Part shown: positions 43,380 through 52,560 of the stretch, in pieces
Position numbering within the stretch: position 1 is the first letter of the stretch
Layout: each line of letters starts with the position of its first letter
Assembly (NCBI RefSeq): GCF_021172065.1
Contig: NZ_CP087880.1
Location: 1,051,111 to 1,115,110, forward strand
DNA: 64,000 nt
Direction of reading: 5' to 3'
DNA from: Pseudocitrobacter corydidari
Lineage (GTDB): Bacteria > Pseudomonadota > Gammaproteobacteria > Enterobacterales > Enterobacteriaceae
Made by a program: the position numbers and the translations under genes
Notes under the pieces: model-generated
Database searches by the model: none
What the model was told of the DNA's origin: nothing
Seen by the model: only the letters and a program-made list of their open reading frames with translations

Positions 43380-44205
43380 TGGTCACACGCGGTTAATTGC
43401 CCATCTGGGTTATCCGACGGAAGGTTTTAAAGCGCCGATGATTTACAACCCGTGGTTTGCGGATCAGCAGGTGGACGTCCGGGTGGTGCCCGTGGGCGTC
43501 ACGCCCGCGGATTACGCGGCTTTCGTACCGACATTGTTCAAAATGACCAATATTGCCGGCGCGCTGGTCACCATGCCGCATAAAGTGGCGACCTGTGCGT
43601 TGATGGCGCGTCTGAGTCCGACAGCAGCCATCGCTGGTGCATGTAACGCCATTCGTCGCGAGGCGGATGGCACGCTTACCGGCGAAATGTTCGATGGCGA
43701 CGGTTTTGTGCGCGGTATTCAGGGCAAAGGCTTCCAAACAAGAGGTGCCCGCGCGCTGGTGGTCGGTAGCGGCGGGGTCGGCTCGGCGATTGCCGCCTCT
43801 TTAGCGGCAGCGGGTGTTGCGGCGCTCACGCTGTATGACAATCGTCCGGAAATGGCGGCGGCGCTCGCCATGCGCTTACAGGCGCACTATCCGCGCTTGA
43901 AGATCGCTCTAATGACAAACGATCCTTGCGGGCATCAGTTGGTGGTGAACGCCACGCCGCTGGGAATGAACCCGGACGACCCGCTGCCGCTGCCCGCGGA
44001 ATTGCTTACGCCGGAGATGTTCGTCGGTGAAGTGGTTATGAAGCAAGCCGTCACACCGCTGCTGGCGATAGCGAAAGCGCGCGGCTGTGCGACTCAGCAG
44101 GGTACCGATATGTTGTTTGAGATGATCCCCGCGTATCTCGATTTCTTCCATCTGCCGGTGGCAACGCCGGAGCAGTTGCGTGCGCTGGCTCAAATCGAAT
44201 CATGA
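43369..44205 (+). CDS. Divergent shikimate dehydrogenase-like oxidoreductase
   Basis: A 278-residue AroE/YdiB-family protein. The catalytic Lys72 (MPHK) and Asp109 (EMFDGDGF) and the nucleotide motif GSGGVGSA are present, so it should be an active NAD(P) dehydrogenase. The serine pair that binds the shikimate carboxylate in AroE (HSKSP) reads FKAP here (Phe20, Ala22). The substrate may therefore differ. It starts inside the end of the transporter gene. In the operon it could oxidise shikimate or quinate to feed QuiC. REP units follow. Confidence 0.8.
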   Translation: MQISGHTRLIAHLGYPTEGFKAPMIYNPWFADQQVDVRVVPVGVTPADYAAFVPTLFKMTNIAGALVTMPHKVATCALMARLSPTAAIAGACNAIRREADGTLTGEMFDGDGFVRGIQGKGFQTRGARALVVGSGGVGSAIAASLAAAGVAALTLYDNRPEMAAALAMRLQAHYPRLKIALMTNDPCGHQLVVNATPLGMNPDDPLPLPAELLTPEMFVGEVVMKQAVTPLLAIAKARGCATQQGTDMLFEMIPAYLDFFHLPVATPEQLRALAQIES

Positions 44206-44212
44206 TGCTTTT

Positions 44213-44376
44213 GCCTGATGGCGCTGCGCTTATCAGGCCTACGGGATTTTGAGCCCTTGTAGGCCGGGCAAGCGCAGCGCCCCCGGCGAGTGCGGAGATG
44301 ATGCCTGATGGCGCTACGCTTATCAGGCCTACGGGATCGTCAACCTTGTAGGCCGGGCAAGCGCAGCGCCCCCGGC
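44213..44376. repeat. Four-unit REP cluster (BIME)
   Basis: Alternating palindromic units at 44213-44242, 44259-44287, 44303-44332 and 44348-44376. The first and third units, and the second and fourth, are nearly identical (GCCTGATGGCGCT.CGCTTA and GTAGGCCGGGCAAGCGCAGC). Such arrays often follow operon ends and can bind gyrase or IHF. Confidence 0.9.
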
Positions 44377-44442
44377 ATTTTTTACAGGCTGCACATTGCG
44401 CATAATCCCGCTAAAATATCCGTTTTTCCGCTGGATTTTGTT

Positions 44443-45165
44443 ATGCCATCCACCCTAACGCTTTTCGCCGCAGGCAGCCTGCGTCGCGCATTTATTCCCC
44501 TGATTGAACGCTTTACCGCGCAAACCGCCATCCCGGTGAACCTGAATTTTGGCCCGGCCGGGCTGCTGCGTGAGCGTATCGAAGCGGGCGAGGCGTGCGA
44601 CGTGTTTGCTTCGGCTAACGCGCAACACCCAGAAACGCTGATTGCGCAGGGGCTGGCGCGGGAAAGCCAGATTTTTGCCCGCAACACCTTAATTTTGACC
44701 GCGCGTCGCCACCTCGAGGGCGACGCGTTAACGCTTCTGCGCAACCCCGATTTACGTCTGGCCACCTCCACGCCAGGCTGCGACCCTTCCGGTGATTACA
44801 CCTGGCAGCTGTTTGATAATCTAAACAGCCTTGAGCCCGGCCTCGGTGAGCAACTGAAATCCCACGCTGTGCAGCTGGTAGGCGGGCGCGACTCGCTCAG
44901 CATTCCGTCAGGTGAGATCGCCAGTAAATGGTTATTGCAACAGGATCTTACCGATCTGTTTATTGGCTATGCGCACTATGCCGCCGCGTTAATGCACGAC
45001 GACTCTCTGCGCGTGGTTGAGCTTCCGCAGGCGCAGAATATTCGCTGTGATTACCACGTCGCACGGCTGGCGGAGAGTGAAAATGCGCAGAAACTGTATG
45101 CCTTCATTCTTGCGGATGTTGGGCAGCGTTGCCTGCGCGATGCGGGTTTTTTAGCGGTGAATTGA
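44443..45165 (+). CDS. Cytosolic ModA-like molybdate-binding protein
   Basis: A 240-residue protein of the ModA-type solute-binding family (SBP_bac_11). The N-terminus LTLFAAGSLRRAFIPLIERF and the stretches CDVFASANAQ, CDPSGDYTW and FIGYAHYAA align with ModA regions that hold oxyanion ligands. There is no signal peptide: the reading frame upstream of 44443 is REP sequence, so the start at MPSTLTL is right and the protein is likely cytosolic. It is convergent with a Mol-like ABC importer and overlaps its ATPase gene by 15 bp. A role in binding molybdate or tungstate inside the cell is inferred. Confidence 0.75.
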   Translation: MPSTLTLFAAGSLRRAFIPLIERFTAQTAIPVNLNFGPAGLLRERIEAGEACDVFASANAQHPETLIAQGLARESQIFARNTLILTARRHLEGDALTLLRNPDLRLATSTPGCDPSGDYTWQLFDNLNSLEPGLGEQLKSHAVQLVGGRDSLSIPSGEIASKWLLQQDLTDLFIGYAHYAAALMHDDSLRVVELPQAQNIRCDYHVARLAESENAQKLYAFILADVGQRCLRDAGFLAVN

Positions 45166-45900
45166 AAACAGCGGTGCCAGCACCGGGCACGCGTAATCCG
45201 CAAGCTGGATCTTACGCACCGGCAGACCATACGCGCGTTGCAGGTTTGTTTCCTGAACGACGTCCGACGTTGCGCCAGCCAGCCACTCGCCGTTGGGCAA
45301 CAGCAGCAACGTGTGGCTGGCGATTTGCAACGCATGGGTGGGATCGTGCGTGGTGAACACCACCGTACGCGACTGATCGTGTGCCAGGTTACTAATCAGT
45401 TGCAACACGGTTTGCTGGTTGGCGAGATCCAGCGCCGAGCAGGGCTCATCGAGCAAAATATTCTGACTGGCGCTGACCAGGGCGCGCGCAATCATCACCA
45501 GCTGCTGCTGGCCGCCGGAAAGGGCGTGGAACAATGTATCGGCCAGATGCGCAATATTTAGCTGCGCCAGCGCCTGCATCACCTGTTGCTCATCCTCCCG
45601 TTTGGGTTGCGCAAACAGAGCGATATGCCGCGCCCGGCCCATCAGCACCACATCCCGCACCCGCCAGGCAAACGCCGGGCGAAAAGATTGCGGCACAATC
45701 CCCACGCCGCCGCGTACGTCTACGCTGCCAGAAATTGTCCGCAGCACGCCGGTCACCGTATCGAGCAACGTGCTCTTCCCGCGTCCATTCGCCCCCAACA
45801 CCGCCCAGATTTCACCAGGACGGCAATTGAGCGTCATTGGTGAAAACAGCGGCTGCTGATGACCATACACCAGTGCATTCAGAGAAAGCGACGCGGTCAT
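45151..45900 (-). CDS. BtuCD/Mol-type ABC importer, ATPase
   Basis: A 249-residue ATP-binding subunit. Walker A is GANGRGKST, signature LSGGQQQLV, Walker B ILLDEPCSALD, switch His in TTHDP. The middle stretch DVVLMGRARHIALFA and the region ALDLANQQTV resemble H. influenzae MolC (molybdate/tungstate importer) more closely than FecE or BtuD, from memory. Last gene of a three-gene operon; its start overlaps the permease stop by four bases. A ModE-like operator upstream of the operon supports molybdate or tungstate as substrate. Confidence 0.85.
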   Translation of the reverse strand: MTASLSLNALVYGHQQPLFSPMTLNCRPGEIWAVLGANGRGKSTLLDTVTGVLRTISGSVDVRGGVGIVPQSFRPAFAWRVRDVVLMGRARHIALFAQPKREDEQQVMQALAQLNIAHLADTLFHALSGGQQQLVMIARALVSASQNILLDEPCSALDLANQQTVLQLISNLAHDQSRTVVFTTHDPTHALQIASHTLLLLPNGEWLAGATSDVVQETNLQRAYGLPVRKIQLADYACPVLAPLFSIHR

Positions 45901-46904
45901 GAGCGGGCTCCTCGGCGGGCGTTGCGCACCAGTAACAGGGTAAACAGCGGCGCGCCAATCAGTGCGGTCAGAATGCCGATAGGGATCTCCGCCGCCGTCA
46001 GCGTGCGCGCCACATCATCCACCACAATCATAAAGCTGGCGCCTAGCCAGAACGCGGTTGGCAGCAGGCGACGGTGATCCGCACCCGCCAGCAAACGGGC
46101 CAGATGGGGGATCACCAGTCCAACCCATGCAATACTGCCGCTTACCGCTACCTGCGCGGCAACCAGTAACGCGCAGCACACCAGCACGCCGCGACGCAGC
46201 GGTGTGACGTTAACACCCAATGCGCGCGCATCTTTATCGTCGAGCGACAGTAAATTAATGCGCCAGCGCAGTTTAAACAGGACTGCAGCGGCCAGGGCGA
46301 CCGGAAGTGCGAGCATCAGCGTTTTGTGCCAGTTTGCCGTCGCAAAACTGCCGAGCAGCCAGAACACGATGTTGGGCAGCGTCTCTTCCGTATCGGCGAG
46401 ATACTGCATCAGGCTGACCAGCGCGGCAAAGAAACCGCTGAGAATGATCCCGGCGAGGATCAATATCAGCGTGCTTTCACGCCCCTGTAACGCGGCGATG
46501 AGATAGACCAGACAGAGTGCCAACAGGCCAAAGAAGAACGTGGAGCCCATCATCAGCGGGGCGCTAAACCCCAGCAAAATCGCCAGCGTTCCGCCGAAAG
46601 CGGAGCCGGAGGTAACGCCGATGATATGTGGATCGACCAGCGGATTCTGGAACACGCCCTGAAGCGTCGCACCGCACAACCCCAGCGCACCGCCCGCCAG
46701 CAGCGCCATCAACACGCGCGGCATACGCACTGTCCAGACTATCTGCTGCGCGATATCCGCAGGCGCATTGGGATGAAACAGCTGCCAGAGCACATCTCGC
46801 AGGGGGAGAGGATACTGACCAAAGCAAAGTGACACCACGGCAAGAAAAAGGGTGAGCAGCATCAACCCACCCTGAAGCGCCAGCGGTTGACTACGGTTGA
46901 GCAT
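45897..46904 (-). CDS. BtuCD/Mol-type ABC importer, permease
   Basis: A 335-residue inner-membrane permease of the FecCD/BtuC family with about ten hydrophobic segments. Family marks are GLCGATLQGVFQNPLVDPHIIGVTSGSAFGG and WVGLVIPHLARLLAGADHRRLLP. I start at 46904 (MLNRSQPLALQGG), 14 bp inside the binding-protein gene, because the upstream in-frame extension is hydrophilic and unlike the family. Overlaps on both sides mean tight translational coupling. Confidence 0.85.
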   Translation of the reverse strand: MLNRSQPLALQGGLMLLTLFLAVVSLCFGQYPLPLRDVLWQLFHPNAPADIAQQIVWTVRMPRVLMALLAGGALGLCGATLQGVFQNPLVDPHIIGVTSGSAFGGTLAILLGFSAPLMMGSTFFFGLLALCLVYLIAALQGRESTLILILAGIILSGFFAALVSLMQYLADTEETLPNIVFWLLGSFATANWHKTLMLALPVALAAAVLFKLRWRINLLSLDDKDARALGVNVTPLRRGVLVCCALLVAAQVAVSGSIAWVGLVIPHLARLLAGADHRRLLPTAFWLGASFMIVVDDVARTLTAAEIPIGILTALIGAPLFTLLLVRNARRGARS

Positions 46905-47958
46905 GCGGCTGCCAGTTGGTGCGGTAGAAGCGTTGGTAATAATCCTGGGCCTGGGCGTCGACATCGACGTTTTTGTAGCGCTCTGGATAGAGTTTTTTCG
47001 CCATCCACAGTTCGCCAATCGCCAGCGCTTCCGGCATCGGGTAGCCCCAGGCTTTGGCGTATTCCGGCATCAGCCAGACGCGATGATTTTTCACCGCGTC
47101 AATGGTCTGCCATTGTGGGTCAGTGGTGATTTCTTTGACCACTTCCGGGTAGCGATCCTGCACGAAAATCACCTGCGGGTTCCACTGCAATACCTGCTCC
47201 AGTGAGACCTGACGCGCGCCTTTCACCGTCGCCGCTGCGACGTTCATTGCGCCCGCGTGCTGCATCATCAGGCCGGTATATTTTCCGGAGCCATAGGTGT
47301 TGAGATCCGGGTTGGCCATATAAACACGGACTTTTTTGTCTTCAGGAATATCCGCGACCGGTGCGTTGAATTTCTGGCGCGCGCTAAAGGTGTAGCGGAT
47401 CAGTTCGTTTGCCTGCTTCTCGCGATTCACCACCGCGCCAATCAGGCGAATACCCTGTTTAAGCCCTTCGTTATAGGCGTGTTCTTCATCCGCCATCGTT
47501 GGGTTCATTTTGTTTTTTTCACCTGCGGCATCTTCACGCAGCGAAATCGCGACAACCGGGATGCCCGCATCCTGAATCTGCTGGATCATCGCCGCAGGCG
47601 CATAGTTGGCGACGAACACCACCTGTGGATGCAGCGCCAACAGGCTTTCGATATTCACCTGCGTCAGGTCGCCGGGCATGGGCAGAGCGGAGAGTGTCGG
47701 CATAAAGCGTGCGAAATCGGGGCCCAGCTGTTTTTTCCAGCTGCTGAGTACGCCAACCACGTCTTGACCGGCGTCTAACTGCACCAGCAGATTGAGCGTC
47801 TGGTGTTGCAGTACCACCACGCGTTTAACAGTATCGGGCAGGGTGACCTGACGGCCAAGCTGGTCGGTGAGCGTGCGATCCGCCTCGGCGGGAGAAACAA
47901 CGGCAAACGTGGCGCAGAGCAGCGCGATGCCGGGGAGCAGACGTTTTACATTCAACAT
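46891..47958 (-). CDS. BtuCD/Mol-type ABC importer, periplasmic binding protein
   Basis: A 355-residue periplasmic solute-binding protein of the cluster that serves iron-chelate, B12 and type II molybdate importers. A signal peptide ends near residue 26 (VVSPAEA). The two-lobe fold is recognisable from RTLTDQLGRQVTLPDTVKRVVVL and the second-lobe block NTYGSGKYTGLMMQHAGAMNV. First gene of the operon; a ModE-like operator lies 27-54 bp upstream. Automatic tools would call it iron-siderophore; the operator argues for molybdate or tungstate. Confidence 0.82.
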   Translation of the reverse strand: MLNVKRLLPGIALLCATFAVVSPAEADRTLTDQLGRQVTLPDTVKRVVVLQHQTLNLLVQLDAGQDVVGVLSSWKKQLGPDFARFMPTLSALPMPGDLTQVNIESLLALHPQVVFVANYAPAAMIQQIQDAGIPVVAISLREDAAGEKNKMNPTMADEEHAYNEGLKQGIRLIGAVVNREKQANELIRYTFSARQKFNAPVADIPEDKKVRVYMANPDLNTYGSGKYTGLMMQHAGAMNVAAATVKGARQVSLEQVLQWNPQVIFVQDRYPEVVKEITTDPQWQTIDAVKNHRVWLMPEYAKAWGYPMPEALAIGELWMAKKLYPERYKNVDVDAQAQDYYQRFYRTNWQPHAQP

Positions 47959-47984
47959 GAAGTGGCTCTAAGAGAAGGGGAAAT

Positions 47985-48012
47985 TTCGATGTGTATTTGA
48001 ATATATAACGAT
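47985..48012 (-). promoter_or_regulatory. ModE-like operator of the ABC importer
   Basis: The right half TATATAACGAT equals the ModE half-site consensus at all 11 positions. After a six-base spacer the left half TTCGATGTGTA matches ATCGCTATATA at 7 of 11. It lies 27 bp before the binding-protein ATG, in promoter position. ModE with molybdate represses such genes. Confidence 0.72.
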
Positions 48013-48052
48013 GGGGATTGCAAATGGTTGTGGGGCAAGTACCTATTAATTT

Positions 48053-48871
48053 CTAAAGAGAGGGGTGCTCGTAGATAATTTCCTGTTCCTCCATGCGCTC
48101 CTCAATCTGTTTTGCTACTCGCTGCAACGCCCCCAAATGCTTCGTCGCCGCCTGTTCAATGGTCATCGCTTTGGCGATATACACCAGGTTAAGACAGCCC
48201 ATTACCCGGCCCTGGCTGCGCACTGGCACGGCGATGGAGGCGATTTTTTCCTCCTGCTGCCAGCCGCCAAAGTTTTCGCCATAACCATTATGGCGCGTGC
48301 GTTCCAGAATCGAGGCCAGCTTTTCCGGCTCGCGCGCCAGCTGGTATTCCGGCTCCGGGCGGCCTGCCAGCATATCGATAATCGGCTGGCGGTCGTGCTC
48401 GGCGGAAAACGCCAGCCAGGTAATACCCGATGCGGTCAGCAGCAGCGGCAGGCGGCGGCCAACCATGGCGCGGTGAAAAGAGAGACGGCTAAAACGGTGG
48501 GTAGTTTCGCGCACCACCATGGCGTCAACGTCGAGGGTGGTTAAATCGGTCGGCCAAATGACCTCGCGCAATAATTCGCCAAGTAATGGCGTTGCAAGTG
48601 CAGAAATCCAATGTTCGTCACGAAATCCTTCACTGAGCTGACGAACTTTCATCGTCAAACGGAAGCTGTCGTCGGACAAACTGCGGCGAACGTAGCCTTC
48701 ATCCTGGAGCGTTTCCAGCAGCCGTCGAACGGTGGTGCGGTGCAGGCCGCTAAACTCAGCCAGCGTCGCGGTTGATGCGCCTCCATCGAATTTATTTAAC
48801 AAATTTAATAACAATAACCCTCGGGTTAATCCGCGTACTGTTTTGTATTCCGTCGTCTCGTTGTTCTTCAT
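48053..48871 (-). CDS. mhpR: IclR-family activator of the mhp operon
   Basis: A 272-residue transcription activator that responds to 3-(3-hydroxyphenyl)propionate. The N-terminal winged helix-turn-helix (about 10-75, EYKTVRGLTRGLLLL...GLHRTTVRRLLETLQDEGYVRR) and the C-terminal effector domain match E. coli MhpR. The start at 48871 (MKNNETTEYKTVRG) is chosen over a longer frame that would run through the operator. It is divergent from mhpA and has the MhpR operator in between. Confidence 0.95.
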   Translation of the reverse strand: MKNNETTEYKTVRGLTRGLLLLNLLNKFDGGASTATLAEFSGLHRTTVRRLLETLQDEGYVRRSLSDDSFRLTMKVRQLSEGFRDEHWISALATPLLGELLREVIWPTDLTTLDVDAMVVRETTHRFSRLSFHRAMVGRRLPLLLTASGITWLAFSAEHDRQPIIDMLAGRPEPEYQLAREPEKLASILERTRHNGYGENFGGWQQEEKIASIAVPVRSQGRVMGCLNLVYIAKAMTIEQAATKHLGALQRVAKQIEERMEEQEIIYEHPSL

Positions 48872-48903
48872 ATTTCCTGACAATTCTAGAGTTGAAACAA
48901 CCG

Positions 48904-48920
48904 TGTGCACGGAGTGCACC
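48904..48920 (+). promoter_or_regulatory. MhpR operator
   Basis: TGTGCACGGAGTGCACC is a 17-bp palindrome with GTGCAC half-sites. It matches, apart from the three central bases, the E. coli MhpR operator as I recall it, upstream of a -10-like TATACT (48959-48964). Confidence 0.85.
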
Positions 48921-49058
48921 TCCGAGCCTGTTTTGATTGTAGCCTAAATCACCGGACATATACTGAGCGCATTATAAAAAAATGTTCACATCAAATTAAC
49001 AAATGACGGCGCGGGCGTATCCGTACCGGTTATTTGGTCCGAGAAGTGAGGTAATGAC

Positions 49059-50723
49059 ATGACAACGATTAATCCCGATATCCAGCCTGCCGTTCAGCAG
49101 TCCGTTCAGGTCGCCATTATCGGCGCGGGCCCGGTGGGCCTGATGATGGCGAACTACCTTGGGCAGATGGGCGTCGAGGTACTGGTGGTTGAGAAGCTCG
49201 ACAAACTGATCGACTACCCGCGCGCCATCGGTATTGACGATGAAGCGCTGCGCGCCATGCAGTCGGTCGGCCTGGTGGAGAACGTGCTGCCGCATACCAC
49301 GCCGTGGCATGCGATGCGTTTCCTGACTCCGAAGGGGCGCTGCTTTGCCGATATTCAGCCAATGACCGACGAGTTTGGCTGGTCGCGGCGAAACGCCTTT
49401 ATTCAGCCGCAGGTCGATGCGGTGATGTATGAAGGGCTGTCGCGTTTCCCGAACGTGCGGGTGCTTTTCTCGCGCGAGCTGGAAGCGTTTAGTCAAAATA
49501 GTGACGGCGTCACAATTAATCTGCAAGGCCCGGAAGGCCAGCGCGAAACGGTGAAAGCCGACTGGCTGGTCGCCTGTGATGGCGGGGCGAGCGTGGTGCG
49601 TCGTACGCTCAATGTGCCGTTTGAAGGCAAAACCGCGCCGAATAAATGGATAGTGATTGATATCGCCAACGACCCTTTATCGACGCCGCACATTTACCTG
49701 TGCTGCGACCCGGTGCGCCCTTATGTCTCTGCCGCGCTGCCGCATGGTGTACGTCGCTTCGAGTTTATGGTGATGCCGGGCGAAACCGAAGAACAGTTGA
49801 GCGAGCCGCACAACATGCGTCGGTTGCTGAGCAAAGTGCTGCCGAATCCCGATCACGTCGAACTGATTCGCCAGCGCGTCTACACCCATAACGCGCGCAT
49901 TGCTGAACGTTTCCGCGTTGATCGCGTGCTGCTGGCGGGCGATGCCGCGCACATCATGCCGGTCTGGCAGGGGCAGGGTTACAACAGCGGGATGCGCGAT
50001 GCCTTCAACCTCGCCTGGAAGCTGGCGCTGGTGGTGAACGGTAAAGCGGGCGAACGTCTGCTCAACACCTACCAGCAGGAGCGTCGCGACCACGCCAAAG
50101 CGATGATTGATTTATCCGTCACCGCCGGAAACGTCCTTGCGCCGTCAAAACGCTGGCACGGCAACGTGCGTGATGGGATCTCCTGGGTGCTGAACTACAT
50201 CCCGCCGGTGAAACGTTACTTCCTCGAAATGCGCTTTAAACCGATGCCGCAGTATCGCGAAGGGGCGCTGGTGATCGATCCCCGCGCCAAAAACTCCCCG
50301 GTCGGCAAGATGTTCATTCAGCCAAAAGTGACCCGCGAGAGCGGCGAGGTGACGCTGCTGGATGACGTGATTGGTGCTAATTTCGCCATTATCGGCTGGG
50401 GCTGTAACCCGCTGTGGGGCATGAGCGAGCAGCAAATTGCCCGCTGGCGCGCGCTGGGCACACGATTTATTCAGGTCGTGCCAGAGGTGCAGATTCACAC
50501 CCTGCAGGACAACGTCGAGGGCGTGATTCGTTTAGGCGATACGCAAAACCGGCTGAAAACCTGGTTCGCCGCGCAGGATGCGTCGCTGGCGGTCATTCGC
50601 CCGGACCGCTTCGTCGCCGCGCTGGCTATTCCGCAAACGCTGGGTAACCAACTTAACCAGCTTGCCAGCGTTATGGCGTTGCAAGCCGTTTCATCCTCCG
50701 CTCCTGTTGAAAAGGTGGCCTGA
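49059..50723 (+). CDS. mhpA: 3-(3-hydroxyphenyl)propionate hydroxylase
   Basis: A 554-residue FAD monooxygenase that hydroxylates 3-(3-hydroxyphenyl)propionate to the 2,3-dihydroxy compound using NADH and O2. The Rossmann motif is [19 protein letters not shown], and the second FAD motif [17 protein letters not shown]. It equals E. coli MhpA in length. First gene of the catabolic operon, one base before mhpB. Confidence 0.97.
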   Translation: MTTINPDIQPAVQQSVQVAIIGAGPVGLMMANYLGQMGVEVLVVEKLDKLIDYPRAIGIDDEALRAMQSVGLVENVLPHTTPWHAMRFLTPKGRCFADIQPMTDEFGWSRRNAFIQPQVDAVMYEGLSRFPNVRVLFSRELEAFSQNSDGVTINLQGPEGQRETVKADWLVACDGGASVVRRTLNVPFEGKTAPNKWIVIDIANDPLSTPHIYLCCDPVRPYVSAALPHGVRRFEFMVMPGETEEQLSEPHNMRRLLSKVLPNPDHVELIRQRVYTHNARIAERFRVDRVLLAGDAAHIMPVWQGQGYNSGMRDAFNLAWKLALVVNGKAGERLLNTYQQERRDHAKAMIDLSVTAGNVLAPSKRWHGNVRDGISWVLNYIPPVKRYFLEMRFKPMPQYREGALVIDPRAKNSPVGKMFIQPKVTRESGEVTLLDDVIGANFAIIGWGCNPLWGMSEQQIARWRALGTRFIQVVPEVQIHTLQDNVEGVIRLGDTQNRLKTWFAAQDASLAVIRPDRFVAALAIPQTLGNQLNQLASVMALQAVSSSAPVEKVA

Positions 50724-50724
50724 T

Positions 50725-51669
50725 ATGAACGCATATCTGCATTGTCTCTCCCACACGCCGCTGGTCGGCTATGTCGACCCGGCACAGCCGGTACTGGATG
50801 AAGTGGATGGTGTGATTGCCGCCGCGCGCGAACGCATTGCGGCTTTTGACCCGGAACTGGTGGTGCTGTTTGCCCCCGATCACTACAACGGCTTCTTCTA
50901 CGACGTGATGCCGCCGTTCTGCCTGGGCGTTGGCGCGACGGCGATTGGCGACTTTTCCAGCGCGGCGGGAGAACTGCCGGTGCCGACGGATATCGCGGAA
51001 GCTTGTGCGCACTACACCATGAAAAACGGTATTGACCTGGCGGTTTCCTACTGCATGCAGGTGGACCACGGTTTTGCCCAGCCGCTGGAGTTTCTGTTAG
51101 GCGGTCTGGATTCTCGGCCGGTGCTGCCGATCTTCATCAACGGAGTCGCCACGCCGCTGCCGGGTTTCCAGCGTACCCGCATGATGGGGGAAGTGATTGG
51201 TCGTTTCCTCACCACGCTGAACAAGCGCGTGCTGATTTTGGGTTCTGGCGGGTTATCGCATCAACCGCCGGTGCCGGAACTGGCGAAGGTCGATGCCCAT
51301 ATGCGCGACCGCCTGCTGGGCAGCGGGAAGCATCTGCCGCCGAATGAGCGTGAGCTGCGTCAGCGCCGCGTTATCGAAGCCGCCGAAAAGTTTATTGAAG
51401 ATCAGAAAAGCCTGCATCCGCTCAACCCGGTCTGGGATAACCAGTTTATGACGCTGCTTGAACAGAAACGTTTGGGCGAACTGGATGCCGTCAGTAATGA
51501 AGAGCTTTCGGCCATTGCCGGGAAATCTACCCACGAAATTAAGACCTGGGTCGCCGCGTTTGCCGCGCTGTCGGCCTTTGGCGACTATCGCACCGAGGGG
51601 CGTTACTACCGCCCAATCCCCGAATGGATTGCCGGTTTCGGTTCCCTCAGCGCCCGTTCACAGAATTAA
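50725..51669 (+). CDS. mhpB: 2,3-dihydroxyphenylpropionate 1,2-dioxygenase
   Basis: A 314-residue extradiol ring-cleavage dioxygenase of the LigB/class III type, iron(II)-dependent. The metal and catalytic histidines lie in [12 protein letters not shown] and the [14 protein letters not shown] region. I start at the ATG at 50725 ([18 protein letters not shown]), one base after mhpA; the longer frame overlaps mhpA. The product is the yellow ring-fission compound handled by MhpC. Confidence 0.97.
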   Translation: MNAYLHCLSHTPLVGYVDPAQPVLDEVDGVIAAARERIAAFDPELVVLFAPDHYNGFFYDVMPPFCLGVGATAIGDFSSAAGELPVPTDIAEACAHYTMKNGIDLAVSYCMQVDHGFAQPLEFLLGGLDSRPVLPIFINGVATPLPGFQRTRMMGEVIGRFLTTLNKRVLILGSGGLSHQPPVPELAKVDAHMRDRLLGSGKHLPPNERELRQRRVIEAAEKFIEDQKSLHPLNPVWDNQFMTLLEQKRLGELDAVSNEELSAIAGKSTHEIKTWVAAFAALSAFGDYRTEGRYYRPIPEWIAGFGSLSARSQN

Positions 51670-51684
51670 AGCAGGAGAAAAACA

Positions 51685-52551
51685 ATGACCTACCAACCGC
51701 AAACTGAAGCCGCAACCAGCCGTTTTCTGAATGTTGAAGAGGGCGGCGAGACGCTGCGCATCCATTTTAACGATTGTGGGCAGGGCGATGAAACCGTCGT
51801 CATGCTGCACGGTTCAGGCCCTGGCGCAACCGGCTGGGCGAACTTTAGCCGTAACATCGACCCGCTGGTGGAAGCCGGCTATCGCGTTATCCTGCTCGAC
51901 TGCCCTGGCTGGGGGAAAAGCGACACCATTATTAACAGCGGCTCCCGTTCTGACCTGAATGCTCGCATCCTGAAAAGCGTCGTGGATCAACTGGATATCC
52001 AGAAGGTGCATCTGCTGGGTAACTCCATGGGCGGGCACAGCGCGGTGGCGTTTACTCTGACCTGGCCGGAGCGCGTCGGCAAACTGGTCCTGATGGGCGG
52101 CGGTACGGGCGGGATGAGCCTGTTCACCCCGATGCCAACGGAAGGCATCAAGCTGCTGAACGGCCTGTATCGCGAACCGAATATCGACAACCTGAAGAAG
52201 ATGATGAACATCTTCGTCTATGACCCAAGCGATCTGACCGAAGCGCTGTTTGAAGCGCGTCTCAACAATATGCTGGCGCGTCGCAATCACCTGGAAAACT
52301 TCATCAAGAGCCTGGAAGCCAACCCGAAACAGTTCCCGGACTTTAGCCCGCGACTGGCTGAAATCAAAGCCCCCACGCTGATTGTCTGGGGCCGCAACGA
52401 CCGTTTCGTTCCGATGGATGCGGGCCTTCGTCTGCTTTCCGGCATTAATGGTTCTGAGTTGCACATCTACCGCGACTGCGGTCACTGGGCCCAGTGGGAA
52501 CATGCAGAATCCTTCAACCAACTGGTGCTGGATTACCTCAACCGCGCATAA
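51685..52551 (+). CDS. mhpC: 2-hydroxy-6-ketonona-2,4-dienedioate hydrolase
   Basis: A 288-residue alpha/beta-hydrolase that cuts the ring-fission product to succinate (or fumarate) and 2-hydroxypenta-2,4-dienoate. The nucleophile elbow is GNSMGGHS, the oxyanion region [13 protein letters not shown], and the catalytic His is in [19 protein letters not shown] precedes the ATG. Confidence 0.97.
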   Translation: MTYQPQTEAATSRFLNVEEGGETLRIHFNDCGQGDETVVMLHGSGPGATGWANFSRNIDPLVEAGYRVILLDCPGWGKSDTIINSGSRSDLNARILKSVVDQLDIQKVHLLGNSMGGHSAVAFTLTWPERVGKLVLMGGGTGGMSLFTPMPTEGIKLLNGLYREPNIDNLKKMMNIFVYDPSDLTEALFEARLNNMLARRNHLENFIKSLEANPKQFPDFSPRLAEIKAPTLIVWGRNDRFVPMDAGLRLLSGINGSELHIYRDCGHWAQWEHAESFNQLVLDYLNRA

Positions 52552-52560
52552 GGAGCTGAG

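Noticed and set aside
44308..44442. N-terminal extension of the ModA-like protein by 45 residues
   Set aside because: The extension is translated REP repeat DNA and does not form a signal peptide.
45151..47958. Assignment of the ABC operon as a ferric-siderophore importer
   Set aside because: No TonB receptor or siderophore gene and no Fur box is nearby; the promoter carries a ModE-like site instead. It remains the main alternative.
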